This document shows positions 1-13,758 of a stretch of 64,000 bases of DNA, in pieces. Source of the stretch: Aspergillus flavus (lineage: Eukaryota; Ascomycota; Eurotiomycetes; Eurotiales; Aspergillaceae); contig NC_092406.1 in assembly GCF_009017415.1 (NCBI RefSeq), positions 3,224,001 to 3,288,000 of the forward strand, read 5' to 3'. The translations under genes and the position numbers were made by a program. The notes under the pieces were generated by a model. That model did no database searches, had not been told where the DNA came from, and saw only the letters and a program-made list of their open reading frames with translations. Numbering within the stretch: position 1 is the stretch's first letter; each line of letters begins with the position of its first letter.

Positions 1-1263
1 TGGGGCCTGAAGTCGGTTACTGGGACGAGACAGTTCGCCCTCGAGCAACCTCTTTTCTAACTCTCTTCTCACTTCGGATGGAAGCCAGAGACCGACTTCC
101 ACATCTACTTTTTCCATTTCCCTCCAAGCTGCAGCCCATGCTCCAGCTCTCATCAGTCCGTTGGCCGCGAAAACCCTGATTTCCCACTTTCGGCCTGTCT
201 CACTGTGTCGGACCACGCGCCCTCCACAATCTAGACACTGCTCACCTTGTTCATCATCTGTTGCACTCTCCTCCGCCATGGACTGGCTATCCCTGTCTGT
301 ATCGGCCTCTTCATGGCCCAAAAAGTGCCCATGGTCAAACCTTGGGCGCTGCAACTCCAAGCTTTCCAACAACCGCTCTTCAAGGAGATCGTACATATCC
401 TCAGGATGTGAAATGAGCACACCCCGTTCCCGTAGGACCACAGACCCAATCTTTTCCTCCAGTAATTTCCACCGCTTCCAATACTCCGACGGCAATACTT
501 CCCTCAGGATCTTTTGGTCCGGATAGTCCACTAGTCCCGGGATGGGGAGCGATGGTGGAAGTAAGTTACAATGTAGTAGTACGAGAGGGTAATCCTTTTT
601 TGATTTTTGCTTGGCCACGAGTCCGGTTGGCGAGTAGTAAGGAGATCGCTTCGGCTGTGATGAGCCATCCGACATGCGATGCCCTCCCCTGCGTTTTGGT
701 GGTGTCAAGTACTCGCCATCACCCTCGTCCTCAGTGTGCATTTGCAGCGCTCTGACCGAACTAGACTTTCGGAATGCACTGTGGTGCTTCCGAACAGTGG
801 GTGTCAATCTCAGCTGTTCTTCCATTTCCCCATGTTCGTTCTCGTTATGATCGCCCCACGAAGGCGAAAGCATATCTTGCTGCGATCTACGCACGACGGC
901 TGACTTGACCCTACTGATGGGATTGGTAAGTACCGAAGCTGGAATGGAGGAAATCGAGGAACGGCTCGATGCTCTCGAGTTCACATCCCGTAGCTCTTCA
1001 TAATCTAGATCTCCGCCGAGAAAGTCGCTGGAAGATCGTTCCGTTGACGATGCCGAGGAATTGTACCCGCAGTCCTGAGCTAGTACATGCGTATCTCCAT
1101 GTGTGGAGCTGGTCTCAGTGTGGTCCGAATTTCGGTGAAAAAGATGGGCTGCCTCTACCGTCGATGGCTGTTCATGGGTAGGAACATACAAACAGAGGTC
1201 TGATTCCTCCCGTGGGGAGGCCGTGGATCCAGTTAATCGAGATTTATACTCGGGCTCCTCCAT
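1..1263 (-). CDS. Uncharacterised fungal protein, N-terminal part (runs off left edge)
   Basis: An uninterrupted minus-strand reading frame runs from an ATG at 1263-1261 to the window edge, about 420 residues with no stop. The first 200 residues are Ser/Arg/acidic-rich and probably disordered. From about residue 230 the sequence looks globular and charged, with a stretch reading as Leu-leu-His-Cys-Asn-Leu, an SEYWKRW block, an ISHPEDMYDLLEERLL block, a CLDCGG knuckle-like motif, and a segment rich in Ala/Trp/Met before an EVRRELEKRL helix. I recall proteins of this type annotated in Aspergillus only by the unhelpful name 'pathway-specific nitrogen regulator'; that is memory, not a search result, and I see no DNA-binding domain here. 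The 3' half lies outside the window, so its function is left open. No intron was needed. Confidence 0.72.
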   Translation of the reverse strand, partial: MEEPEYKSRLTGSTASPREESDLCLYVPTHEQPSTVEAAHLFHRNSDHTETSSTHGDTHVLAQDCGYNSSASSTERSSSDFLGGDLDYEELRDVNSRASSRSSISSIPASVLTNPISRVKSAVVRRSQQDMLSPSWGDHNENEHGEMEEQLRLTPTVRKHHSAFRKSSSVRALQMHTEDEGDGEYLTPPKRRGGHRMSDGSSQPKRSPYYSPTGLVAKQKSKKDYPLVLLHCNLLPPSLPIPGLVDYPDQKILREVLPSEYWKRWKLLEEKIGSVVLRERGVLISHPEDMYDLLEERLLESLELQRPRFDHGHFLGHEEADTDRDSQSMAEESATDDEQGEQCLDCGGRVVRHSETGRKWEIRVFAANGLMRAGAWAAAWREMEKVDVEVGLWLPSEVRRELEKRLLEGELSRPSNRLQAP

Positions 1264-2072
1264 TGATTTTCGGCTTTCGAAGGAAAAGGAAAAGGGAAGT
1301 ATAGAAATGGAGCCCAGGAATGTTTCTTTTCTTGATCCAAGAATGCGGTTGACAACAAACGGCTCCACAGGAATGTAGAGCAGTGGATCTCTCTGATCGT
1401 AGTGTGATCTTAAGTTGCAGATTACAAGATACCTGAAAACAACTTGTGCACTAGTATCCACCGATATAAGATGATGAAGATTATGATATGTATGGTATGT
1501 GGGAAAAAGAATGGATCTCTGGGATGATCATGAATACTCAATGACGATGGTCATGCTTCCCATCTGTTGATGTTGGGGGTTCACCGCCTTTGTCGTGCAG
1601 GGCAACCGTCCACTCAATTTGAGCATAATCGGTTTTATCTTCACCTAGCCCAAAGTCTCGAAGATACACTGCAATTTGTCATTAAATCCTCGCAGTTAAT
1701 TTTAAGGTAACAGTATAGCGATGGTATATGTATAACACTATGACACATGGCCTCTGCTTCTTCCCCATCTAAGAGATGCACGGAAAATGTTTGAACACGA
1801 CAAAAGTGAGCATACACGTATAGGATACGTAAGATAACCGTGCTGGCTTCCCTCACAGCCAAACACTTGCTGTATGCAATATTGATACGGCGGGAGAACG
1901 AAATGGACAAAACAACTAGAAAAGCCTGCGCTCGCTCTAAATTTATATAACAAGTCATATCCAAAAACCCTGGACGCCTGGAACCTCTTTCCAATCATGA
2001 TAGAGCACAAAGAATCGCTAGACATGACACGTAGACACTGTGGTAAAAGTATTAAAAGGACAACGGGTTTTT
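1264..2072. other. Intergenic: promoter of the left-edge gene and 3' end of the TF gene
   Basis: This 809-bp stretch has no supported gene. It should hold the promoter and 5' leader of the minus-strand gene at the left edge and the 3' UTR of the Zn2Cys6 gene. Reading frames of 110-120 codons on the minus strand near 1640-2076 lack ATG-led coding character or recognisable domains. Confidence 0.5.
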
Positions 2073-5000
2073 TCAATGCGGCGGCCGTGGAGCACCGTCA
2101 TCAGGATTCATCAGAGACGGGTAGTTCGGATGGTCCCCGAAGTAGTTGAGGACATCTTGTGGGAGGTACTCTAGCCAAGGGAGTATTTCCCCACTAAAGG
2201 TGAATGGAAATTGGTCTTGTTGTTGAAGGGAAGCCATATCAATATCTTGGCTTTCAATGAGTATATCGTTGACGTGGCCCGCGCTAGGGTGCATTTGTGA
2301 GGGTCTGGAATTCATAGCGCTACCCGTTGGCTGGTCATTTCCAGTAGAGGCGGTGTTGTAGTTATAGGCGGAGGTCGGTGCATCAATGCGGGAAGAAGTA
2401 GCGGTCAGGTTCTGATTGAAGGCGGGGTGAGAATGCGGGGGTCGGGAGGCAGACGTCGAGAAAGATGTGTTCAGGCCCAGCAAAAGGCTGGCGTCCGATG
2501 TGGAAACGCGGCCAGAGGGGGCAAGGGGGGAATATTTTCCGGGGCCAGATGTAATCGGCGAGCTTGGCGCAGCAGTCGTGGTCCTTGAAGGCTCGAGCGC
2601 TTGAGTATAAGAGCTCGAGCTAGGACCAGTACTAGTTTGCATCGGTAGACTTGGGTAGCTATGGCTATACTGAGACGAATAAGCCGGCTTATTGGGAACG
2701 GAATCCGTTTGCGCAGCAGGCATTTGATATAGTACGCTCAGATTTGGCTGCGAAGAGTTGGTTGCTCCAGTAAGAGCCCATCCAATGGCTAAAAAAAATT
2801 TAGGTCAGTCAAAACACTGTCGACGTCCAGGTAGTAAGAATCAAGATTCTGAACTGCCTACCTTGGCTAGGATCAATCCGTGGTGACCGTACTTCCAAAG
2901 CTACGGCCGACTCGTCGGAGCTACCAGCAGCACCCAGTGGCGCACTTGACTGACGCCAACCAGGTGTGGCAAATGGCTGAACCGATGGAATCTCAGCTGT
3001 ACCTTCCATCTCCTCCTCGGTATATAATAGAGGATCCACAATTCCCTTGGCCTTTTGGTCGAGAACAGTGAGTATATACTTGGTTCCCTCCCAGTAAGTC
3101 TCTAGCGCCTTCAAGGCTTTGTAGCATCGCTGGTAATTCTCCTTCGCAGCAGAGGATAGTAGGATATGTTTAGCAGTCGGCTTCCGTTCTGCTCCATCTG
3201 ACGGGTGGTCTAAATTGGGCATAATAAAACCACTATTTTGGTTTGTCAACAAAGGCTGGCATGGTGGAGAGCCTGGGGCTGACGACGGCGAGGAGTAATA
3301 GGCACTCTCCATCAGAAACGCGCACGCGGCGATGTACATCGGCTGACTAGTGAATGGATTGCCGATGAAGCTCTTACCATCAACAAGTTCAGAAAAGGAA
3401 AGTATATCTGCAATAGTTTTGGCCGAAGACATCGATAACTCCCTGCTGTTCGGATAAAGATGTTGTATAGAACCTCCAAACGAGTTCAGTAACGTCGGTT
3501 GATGGAGGAGGACTATTAAAGTGTGGAACCAAAAATGGAGAAGGATAAAATTCGTTCCTTCCTTTGCCTTTACGTACGCTTGAAAGTTGGCTGCGTTAAA
3601 ATGAAGCCTAGGCGACAAACGCTGGTATATGCCTGTAAGATCACTTTCCATCCCAGCTAATCTCTTAAGGGTGTCCGTGGTGACATGTTTCACACCCTGG
3701 ATTCCATTAATGAGATCCGTGACCCTGCCATACAGATGTATTATGCGTATGAGTGGCGGGAACGGCGCTGGCCAGCCGTTAGGCAACAAGGACTCCGATT
3801 GCAGTGGGAAACACAATTCTATGTCCTCGTCACGTAAAGTCACCGGTCGTCCTGTCCCGGATGAAATGACTCGATCGAGAAAAAAAATGCTCCAGAAGGT
3901 GTCAACCCTTTCCCGCTCCCAGGCACGTTGGTTTTCGCTATCCTGTCCTTCCTTCATTAAAACTTGAGCGTTTTGGGGATCGTCATACTGTTCTTCTCTC
4001 AGCTTCCCCGCCTGCCCCGTTACAACTGCATTCGGAGTCACGCCACTCTGGCCGTAGTTATATTTTAAACCTTGCAGTTTCTGCATCCCAAGGTCCTGAG
4101 CCATGCGAATGGATATACCTAGATACATCCACAGGCCACTGTCGTGGTTTGAGCCAAATTCTTCGTACGCTAGCAACAAACATGCCTGGACAACAGATAA
4201 TGTGGGACAGGATAAAGCATCGACGAGAGCTCCCATTGCTCTATGCGCGAATGGCTGGCCGCGGTCTGACTTTCTCACATCCAGCTTTGGTTCTGAGCCA
4301 TCTATGGGCGGAGCTTGAGGAGGACTCAGCAAAGGATGAGGAGAAAACCGCGCAGATAAGGTACAAACAGCATCCACGAGCATAGTGTCAACCTTCTTGT
4401 CCTTCAGGTCACGGAGGAACCTTTCACGTTGAAGGAAAGGAAAATTGCATCCCAAGTGCACGAAGAAAAGATCACAGAGGTGTGTCACCAGATTGCTGAC
4501 TGGTAAGGAATCATCTCGGTCGTAAAAAGGGATAGTATTGGCATCACGGTTGTCACGGCTATCAGCGAGATGGTTTAGACGGCCAACACCAAGGTCCGTG
4601 AACCTTGGGCTTCGCAGAGGAGACAATGATTCTATGCAGTTAAAGAAATCAATCAATATACGTTGGAATAGGAATAAGATCAGAAGGCATTAAGAAATGA
4701 ATTAAAAAAATATAACCCAACGGGTCAAATAACCGGTCGATAAAGTGCTACTGACCTGATGATAGCGACGCATTACTCTTGCGCGAGCCCCTGACCTGGA
4801 CAACCTGGATGGAAGTCAGCATATATGCATTTATGTAGCTAACTTGTAAGAGTACTCGAACCATTTGCTTAAAACCAGGGACAATAGCTGTTGGTCCGAA
4901 ATATCTGAAATAGGGAACATGCGTACGAGCGGAAGAGCTCAAAGATGTACGGCCTATTGAAGAAGGTTACAGTGAGTACACAAAGCCACCCTGGAGGTTT

Positions 5001-5643
5001 ATGCGCAACATACTACTCTCTGGACTTTCCCCTACAGTGTGTTGCTCAGAATCCTTTGTCATTTTGGAAGACGTTTCCCTCACCAGAGAAGCATCTTTAA
5101 GCTCCGACGACTTCGATGCCCCGGACGACTTATCTGGACGATCATCACTGTGTGGTATTGCAGCTCGCGAGGGAGAATCTGGGGAACGACTCTCGACCTT
5201 CACTGCTGTATTGGAGTTATCACTTGGTCCCAGTGAAGGAGGAATAGTAGGGGTGCGTGATGCGACATCGGATTGCGATCGAGTATGAGCAGTAGGTTCG
5301 CTGTATCCTAAGCATATGTGGTTATAGTCGGAGCATGTTTTGCACACTGGACAAAGACATCATTAGCATAGTGGAAGGTGTGTCCTAGTGGTCTTATCTG
5401 CCCACCTGGTTGTTCACCTGAACATCGTATCTTGCGCTTGCGACACGTCCGACATCTGTTTGAGGAAAGCTTGAGTCAGCATCGCAGGGAGGCAACAATG
5501 AACAAAGATTCACAGGAGTGGGCTTACGCCGCGTTGACCCGACGTCGTTTAGTCTGGGGCTGTCCATCGGTTGAGACGAAGCGAATCTGTTTTGGAGGGG
5601 GAACATTATTGCCGCCGTTCTTCTGGGGAGAAGGGTGGCTCAT
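2073..5643 (-). CDS. Zn2Cys6 transcription factor with fungal-specific TF domain
   Basis: Six exons can be joined. The ATG at 5643 gives a short basic leader, then a binuclear zinc cluster CRTCRKRKIRC...CKTCSDYNHIC (about residues 40-66), split by two introns near 5526-5460 and 5410-5350. A Ser/Pro-rich linker follows, then VPYFRYFGPTAIVPGF (exon near 4930-4755). The large exon (about 4634-2862) holds the fungal_trans middle region, with ACLLLAYEEFGSN, DTFWSIFFLDRVIS and GRPVTLRDEDIE. After an intron near 2861-2792 a Ser/Thr-rich tail ends in FSGEILPWLEYLPQDVLNYF, an acidic-hydrophobic segment that could be an activation domain. The total is about 1,070 residues, normal for the family. It should be a nuclear, promoter-binding regulator. 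Target genes are unknown; the nearest metabolic genes are the flavoprotein and acyltransferase upstream. The small uORF abutting its ATG suggests translational control. Confidence 0.9.
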
Positions 5644-5660
5644 TGCGAGCAAATGATCAT
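5640..5660 (-). promoter_or_regulatory. Six-codon upstream ORF whose stop overlaps the TF start (ATGA)
   Basis: On the minus strand an ATG at 5660 opens a six-codon frame (MIICSQ) whose TGA occupies 5642-5640. The TF start ATG occupies 5643-5641, so the two share the tetranucleotide ATGA. This is directly visible. Whether it lies in the mRNA leader depends on the transcription start, which cannot be seen. Overlapping stop/start arrangements can lower initiation or couple it to reinitiation. Confidence 0.55.
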
Positions 5661-7105
5661 CCGTGGTCACCACACATTGGGCACCTGCTTCTTCCTCGCT
5701 CTATAGCAATCGAACGTCACCGGTAACGGTGTCCGGGGGAGTCGCAAAAGAAGAAGACAATAGACGGGAAAAGCGGCGATACGGAATATCTTTCGGAAAA
5801 AGCACTAGGTAAAGAGAAAAATCCATGGACAATGGGTGAATCCCACGTTGTTACCGGGCAATAGTATGATCGCGGGCTGGCGTGGAAATAAAGTGGACGA
5901 GTGAGGGGAACGTGTGATTGTTATGTACGTATTAGTACTATTTTCTGTTTCGCTTTAGCGGTAACTGGTGATAGGGGCAACTGGATGGCGGCAGTTGGTT
6001 TGAACCAGCAATAAGTCGCAGTAGGAGGGAAGGACAAGTAGGTAGTATCCGTCCATGAGAGATCGCGAAGGGGACGACCAACTGACCACCCTGGGCTCAC
6101 CAATGGTGAGATCTATTGTCCGAAAGAAGAAAAACCCCAGTTCTGTGACCGCCCAGACCAGACCGTTTCCTCTTACCTTTGGGCTTCTGGAATTCCAACC
6201 GCATGACCCCAGTATTCTTTACGGCGAAATTACCAGTATTACTTACACCTGTAGTGTCTGGCTCAACTGTACAAAGGAAGCTTAAAGAAAATTCTTACAT
6301 CCACGCGACTATCGGCACTATTCCGGGCCCAAAGGATTGGACCCAGTGATTCCTCATGTGACGCGCCCCAGATGTACGGTCTACGACTACCTTACTCTTT
6401 GAGCTTTGGGGTTACGAATTATATCTTGCGACAATCTCAATCTTGCGCTATATCGCCAAAAAGCAATAAAGCTAGAAAAGAGAAGATAAGAAGGATCTAG
6501 AGAAGAACTCTATTACCTGGATAAACACCATTGTTATGGATCGGTTCCTGCAGGTGTTTTGCGTCAATTTAACCGCCTAAGTAGTTGGACGGACAATCAC
6601 TTATAAAGCTGGAGTCTGGACTCTGGGGTCTCCATGCTCTTCCCGTCCGGAGTCCCCGAGGCAGTGGGTTGTTTGGGGAAATCCACTGCTTGATCTTGTC
6701 CACTCAATGTCGGCAAAGCAGACCCTCTTTTCAAGTTCTGTCCCCACGTATCGCAGTGTCAACCGACCTTCGGCATCAACTCCGATACCTCATTAACCGG
6801 AGTCCATCCAAGAAAACACCTCTTTAGCACATTAAACGCAGGATTCCTTGACTTGACTCTGAAGTTCAATATATTATGATTATTTATCAGAGTTCATGAG
6901 AGTCTTCCCTATTTTCATACTTTTTATCCAGTAGTGACATCTAACACCTACATGCTACATATAGGACGAACTCACAGATACCACTAAACTCAGAGACCTA
7001 TGTCAAATTCGCACTTCTCAATTGTCGGTGTGCACTCCTGTCTAATATAGCTCGCAGTTCTTTCAATAATCGGGAACTCACCCTGTCGGAACAGTTCCGT
7101 CATGT
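5661..7105. other. Intergenic: TF promoter and flavoprotein 3' region
   Basis: This 1.4-kb stretch has no supported gene. It should contain the promoter of the Zn2Cys6 gene. Around 6608-6660 there is a cluster of GGAGTC inverted repeats, including GAGTC-TG-GACTC and a CGG-N5-CCG pair at 6648-6658, the geometry many zinc-cluster proteins recognise. A third CCGGAGTCC copy lies near 6798. Reading frames of 60-80 codons here show no domain. Confidence 0.45.
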
Positions 7106-7903
7106 TTAAAATTGTGGTCTAGGTATCTCGATCGCATCGGTGGTTCGCCCATACTGAATCCCCCCTAGCCGACTGATAGGCTTCAAGACCTTAAGGTCGA
7201 TCACGCTTCGATCCTCATTTATAGCATCCTCTCTTGCCCAGAATCGGACACCCTCAATAATCGCCAATACTCCAGTCTTCTTTCCGGGCGTCGTTCTGCT
7301 CTCAAATTCCTTGGTTTCAACAAGTTTGCCTTCAATAGATAATATTGATTCCTGTACGCGGGCTGGCTGGACAACTGAGCTAGGTGCCTGGTGCAATCCG
7401 GATATTTCCCATTCGGAAACACCATACGGAGCGTTGACAGCGGTCGCATTAGCTGCCTCCACAAAATGTTCGGAGATGATGTTAATGACGCATTCTTCTG
7501 TCTCGGCGAGGTTTTTCAGCGTGTCTTTGGCCTTTTCAAGCGATCCAACAAACCCAACGACAAAAAGAGGAGGGTCATGATTAATGACCTGTGAATAACT
7601 GAAAGGCGCCAAGTTGGCAGACTTTCCATCCTTCGACTTGGTACTGATGAGCGCTATTGGCCTAGGAACCATCCCCGAGATTAAGATCTTATAGTTAGAT
7701 GAAACCGGTCTTCCTTCCTCATGAGGGTCGATCTCGACATGGCTCTTCTTCAAACTCTCGCCGTCATCGTTCGCACCATCACCCTGCTTCCAATCTTCCT
7801 TAGGGGGCTTCGAGAAGATGACGTCTGCATCACGTCTAAAATCCGGCCGCGCAGCTTGGACTTTCTCGAAGTCGTCTTCCGTTTTGAAAAACGCTGAAGT
7901 CAT
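7106..7903 (-). CDS. Flavin reductase-like flavoprotein (DIM6/NTAB family)
   Basis: A single exon from ATG at 7903 gives 265 residues. The N-terminal 65 residues are charged and variable. The flavin-reductase-like FMN-binding domain follows, recognisable from ISGMVPRPIALIST (FMN-phosphate contact region), SANLAPFSYSQVINHDPPL, and CVINIISEHFVEAANATAVN. It ends with KPISRLGGIQYGRTTDAIE, typical of the family. Such proteins bind FMN and act as NAD(P)H:flavin reductases or flavoprotein oxygenases, probably in the cytosol; the specific substrate is unknown. Length and domain order match fungal homologues that have no signal peptide. It is divergently transcribed from the MET2-like acyltransferase across a 982-bp shared promoter and lies upstream of the TF gene on the same strand, so a co-regulated unit is possible. 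Confidence 0.88.
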   Translation of the reverse strand: MTSAFFKTEDDFEKVQAARPDFRRDADVIFSKPPKEDWKQGDGANDDGESLKKSHVEIDPHEEGRPVSSNYKILISGMVPRPIALISTKSKDGKSANLAPFSYSQVINHDPPLFVVGFVGSLEKAKDTLKNLAETEECVINIISEHFVEAANATAVNAPYGVSEWEISGLHQAPSSVVQPARVQESILSIEGKLVETKEFESRTTPGKKTGVLAIIEGVRFWAREDAINEDRSVIDLKVLKPISRLGGIQYGRTTDAIEIPRPQF

Positions 7904-8885
7904 GCTAAATGAACGATAGTAGCGAGGAATGTAGCTGTGCAGGCAATTTCCGCTTCCACTGTGTGTTCATCAGCGTTGCTGGTTGTGACATGTTTGTGAC
8001 CTGGGCTCTGCCCAAGTCTCCGACAGCTCGTCGAATCGGAAGCACTTGTCTGCCAGCGAAGAAAACTTACAATTGCTTATAGGGCTGGCTGGTCGAAAAG
8101 CGCAAGATGCTTTTCACAACAGTGCGATGCATTGGGGGGGTTATTTGCGGTGGTGGATTGACCTGGATTAGCTGCTATCGCATCATTATCCGTCGAGCAG
8201 ATTGCGGGTCTCCCACTCGACTGCTAATTCCACGGACCATAAAGTGCAATTTCCCAAACTCCACGCCCCAAGCAGTTGAGAGCTACTCAACGGAGTGCGT
8301 GGAAGGTAGACTTCACTACCGACTCTTCGGGCCGATATTAGCTTGAGTTTTGTCAGCATCCGAAAACAACCCCTCACTCAACTTGGGGTAGAAGATAGTC
8401 GATAGGCTGTAATTGACATTCATCTTTTGATAATCGAGGAGTCAATCATCTCAAAACACGTAGGAGATATGTGGACGCTGATATGTCATATATCATAATA
8501 TAATAATTTGTATCCTTGTACCCTCGAGGGCGGAATTGAAGTGGCATTACACATTTCTCTGCACTTCTCCATATCGCCATCCGATCACTTTGAGGACGAT
8601 GTAACGATGCAGGTTGTCACTTGTGCTTATCGAAGTGGAAAAGGTTGGAATTCTCTCGTGTTCAAACTTTCATTTGTCAGTCTCGGTGGTCTCCTCCAAT
8701 TATTGATAAGCGAAACGGGATGGGATACCTATATCCAGTATAAATAAGGCGCTACTATCACTTGAAGAGCAGACATATTTCACGTAATTTATTAACTTTC
8801 CATCTCCTCTCATCCGAAACGGTGTTATTTGTTACAAACGCTCAAAGCCATCGTACGTTACATCTCCTGTGATTGCATATCCCAA
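7904..8885. promoter_or_regulatory. Shared divergent promoter region: flavoprotein / acyltransferase
   Basis: This 982-bp region separates two divergent genes and contains no supported gene. A TATAAA-like element lies at 8740-8745 (in 'cagtataaataagg'), about 140 bp before the plus-strand start codon. The 8450-8510 part is AT-rich. Operators were not identified. Confidence 0.5.
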
Positions 8886-10263
8886 ATGGCCCAGCAAGAC
8901 TTTGAAACCTTCAAGCTTGGGGATTGGGAGCTGCAGAGTGGAGAAAAGCTCATCAATGCATCTATTGCCTACAAGACATTTGGTGACCCGAAGTCGCCAG
9001 CTATCGTTTACCCCACATGGTTTTCCGGGTGTATGTATCCAACGTCAGAAAGTTTCGACAGCGATACTAACAGAGTATTTCCTACATTTAGCGATCTCGG
9101 ATAACGTCTGGTTGATCGGAGAAGACAAAACACTCAACCCCAAGACGTACTTCATCGTCATACCGGCGCTCTTTGGGAATGGCCAGTCAACCTCGCCATC
9201 CAACTATTCCGCTTCCGATGTATTTCCGGCATGTTCGTTCTATGACAACGTGCGCGCCCAATACACACTGGTCACACAGCACCTAGGCATAACGCATCTG
9301 CACGCTGTAGTTGGGTGGTCCATGGGTGCGGCCCAAAGCTATCAGTGGGCGACGCAGTACCCAGACTTCATGGATTTGGTAGTGCCATTCTGCGGGTCAG
9401 CAAGGACCTCCTTGCATAACCAAGTGTTCTTGGAGGGGGTGAAAGGTGCGCTGTTAGCAGCAAAACACACGCCTTCTGCTGTCCTGAGAGATACTCGTTC
9501 CCCCGAGGCTGGACAGGAGTCAAGAATATGGAATAACAAGGAGAAGCAAATCGGGTTGAAAGCCTTGGGTAGGGTTTATGCTGGTTGGTAAGGACTGACA
9601 ACAAGCGAGATCCAGCTGTACCATTTCTAATGTCTTCCTCTCTCTTTCATACAGGGGATTTAGCCAAGCTTTCTACAGAGAAAAGCTGTATGAGACTGCA
9701 CTTGGCTACAAGAGCCTGGAGGACTTCATGCAAGGTTTCTGGGAGAAGTGGGCTCTCTCCAAAAGTAAGTCGATTCAAGCCCCTCTCTGTCTTCACTCTT
9801 CTAGTTAACGTTGCGGATCTAGACCCTGAAAATCTGTTGGCACATCTGCAAACATGGCAGCAAGGGGACGTGAGCAATCAAGAGCCATATAATGGCGACT
9901 TTGAGAAGGCCATGGCCTCAATCAAAGCGAAAACGTTGGTGTTACCGGGCAAAACCGACCTTTACTTCCCGTAAGTGTCACATCTCTTTCTAAGATCAAT
10001 CCGACAGCTAATTGCCGTAGCCCGGAAGATTCTGAGTATGAAGTTGCATGCATGAAGCCGGGAATCGGTACCCTTCGGGTCTTCCCCTCTATTTGGGGTC
10101 GTAAGTGAAAACCTATCATACTGCAGAAGGGTTAGTGCTGACATGTTTACTTGTAGACTGGGCGGGGGGCCCTGGTGACAGCAAGGATGACGTTGAGTGG
10201 CTTGACAAGCAACTAGCCCAATTTTTTGGGGGGAGATTCGAGAGCGTCATTGCGATCCGTTAG
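8886..10263 (+). CDS. MET2-like alpha/beta-hydrolase (homoserine O-acetyltransferase family)
   Basis: Six exons join into about 345 residues starting at ATG 8886 (MAQQDFETF). Introns lie near 9031-9091, 9589-9655, 9764-9822, 9971-10019 and 10102-10156. The catalytic triad is visible: nucleophile Ser in GWSMGAAQSYQW, Asp in LPGKTDLYFP, and His in GHWAGGPG. The family includes homoserine O-acetyltransferases and related acyltransferases or esterases. The elbow here reads GWSMG instead of the GGSMGG of true Met2, so this is probably a paralogue acting on another acyl acceptor, or a hydrolase. It has no signal peptide and should be cytosolic. It is divergent from the flavoprotein gene, suggesting a shared pathway. 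The family is certain enough; the substrate is not. Confidence 0.85.
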
Positions 10264-10731
10264 GCTATGGGTTGCTCTGTTATATCAAAATTTTCCCTAA
10301 GACGTTGGGGAGATAACATGGATGTAGTCTGTAGAAACATTGGAGACTGGGGTATGATTCAATTGATTGGTGGACGAAGAAGTATGGGGTATGTAAGGTA
10401 GCACGTGATTGTAGAAAAGCGTCACTGCTGAGTCAGTTGACCAGGCGTGGCGCCGATAAACCTTCTTTTCTTCAACTCCGATCGCTGGCTTGATCAGCAC
10501 TCTCATTCACTATTCGGCTTTCCCCCGTCGATTCACTCACCCCGTTGTCTTCCCTTCCCTTCACTTTTCTTTTCTCGTCACATTCCTGTATCCCGTTTAT
10601 TTGTCGCGTTTCCCTTTGTTTTTCCTAATTTCAAAAGACATACGTTCTTTCTTAACTTTCCTGTCTTTTATCTCTCCGCTTTCCAAGACTTAAGCACCGC
10701 ATGATCCTGTACCTTTAACTAGACAGTCATT
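10264..10731. promoter_or_regulatory. Intergenic with pyrimidine-rich promoter tract of poly(A) polymerase
   Basis: This 468-bp stretch lies between two plus-strand genes. From about 10510 to 10685 the plus strand is strongly T/C-rich, a common feature just upstream of transcription starts in well-expressed filamentous fungal genes. No coding region is supported. Confidence 0.55.
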
Positions 10732-13009
<2,278 letters not shown>

Positions 13010-13758
13010 GTGCCTATCAACTGTAACTAGGCCCAAAACCACGATGGGGCAGGTCCCCGATCTGTTCGTGAGTGAGATGCCCGACATCAACAGTCACCGT
13101 TGCAGCCATTTGAAGAACCGCATCCGGATCGGATGATATGTAGTAAATGGGTGGACATCTCCTAGTATAACCCCAGTTGAAATCCACTAAAAAAGAACAC
13201 CCACAGTTGATCTAGTGATTTGTCCTCCGAGACGCACTGTTGCAACTGATCTCAGGAGTTTCAAGGTTGGTTTCTTTTCTCTTTCTACTACCATTTTTTC
13301 CTTCTTGACCACACAGACATTATTTCTGTGTTATCTTGCCCACCGAGCGACTACCTCATTGCATGCATTCGTGACAGAGGAGGCGGTTGATCGTACTTGC
13401 ATTACGCGGTTGGGCTCACAAATCCCCCCAAATTTCTATTTCCTGTTACTGCACATCGCACGGAGGTTGTAGGTCTACATTGCGGGTGGTTTGAGACTGT
13501 ACATATCACCTTGCTGTTCAGTTAGGCCTGGTGTAAGTGTTAGCTAGGTTTAGTTGAAATAAAGAATGTCTTTTCGTGGCCTACGGGCCGCCAGTCACAA
13601 CTAGTGTTCTCCAAAATGCCATGTACTTGTAAGTAGTTAGTCAATTCACGTTGGTTCCTAGTCCATTCGGTCCGTTACAGGCAAGGCATTGTACAAAATT
13701 CATTCACTTCATCTACTTACGTCCAACATGTATATATATAACACATAACAATCCGCAA
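13010..13758. other. Convergent 3' region (poly(A) polymerase / sugar kinase)
   Basis: This 749-bp stretch between two convergent genes should contain both 3' UTRs and poly(A) sites. A pyrimidine-rich patch lies near 13270-13320. No gene is supported. Confidence 0.5.
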
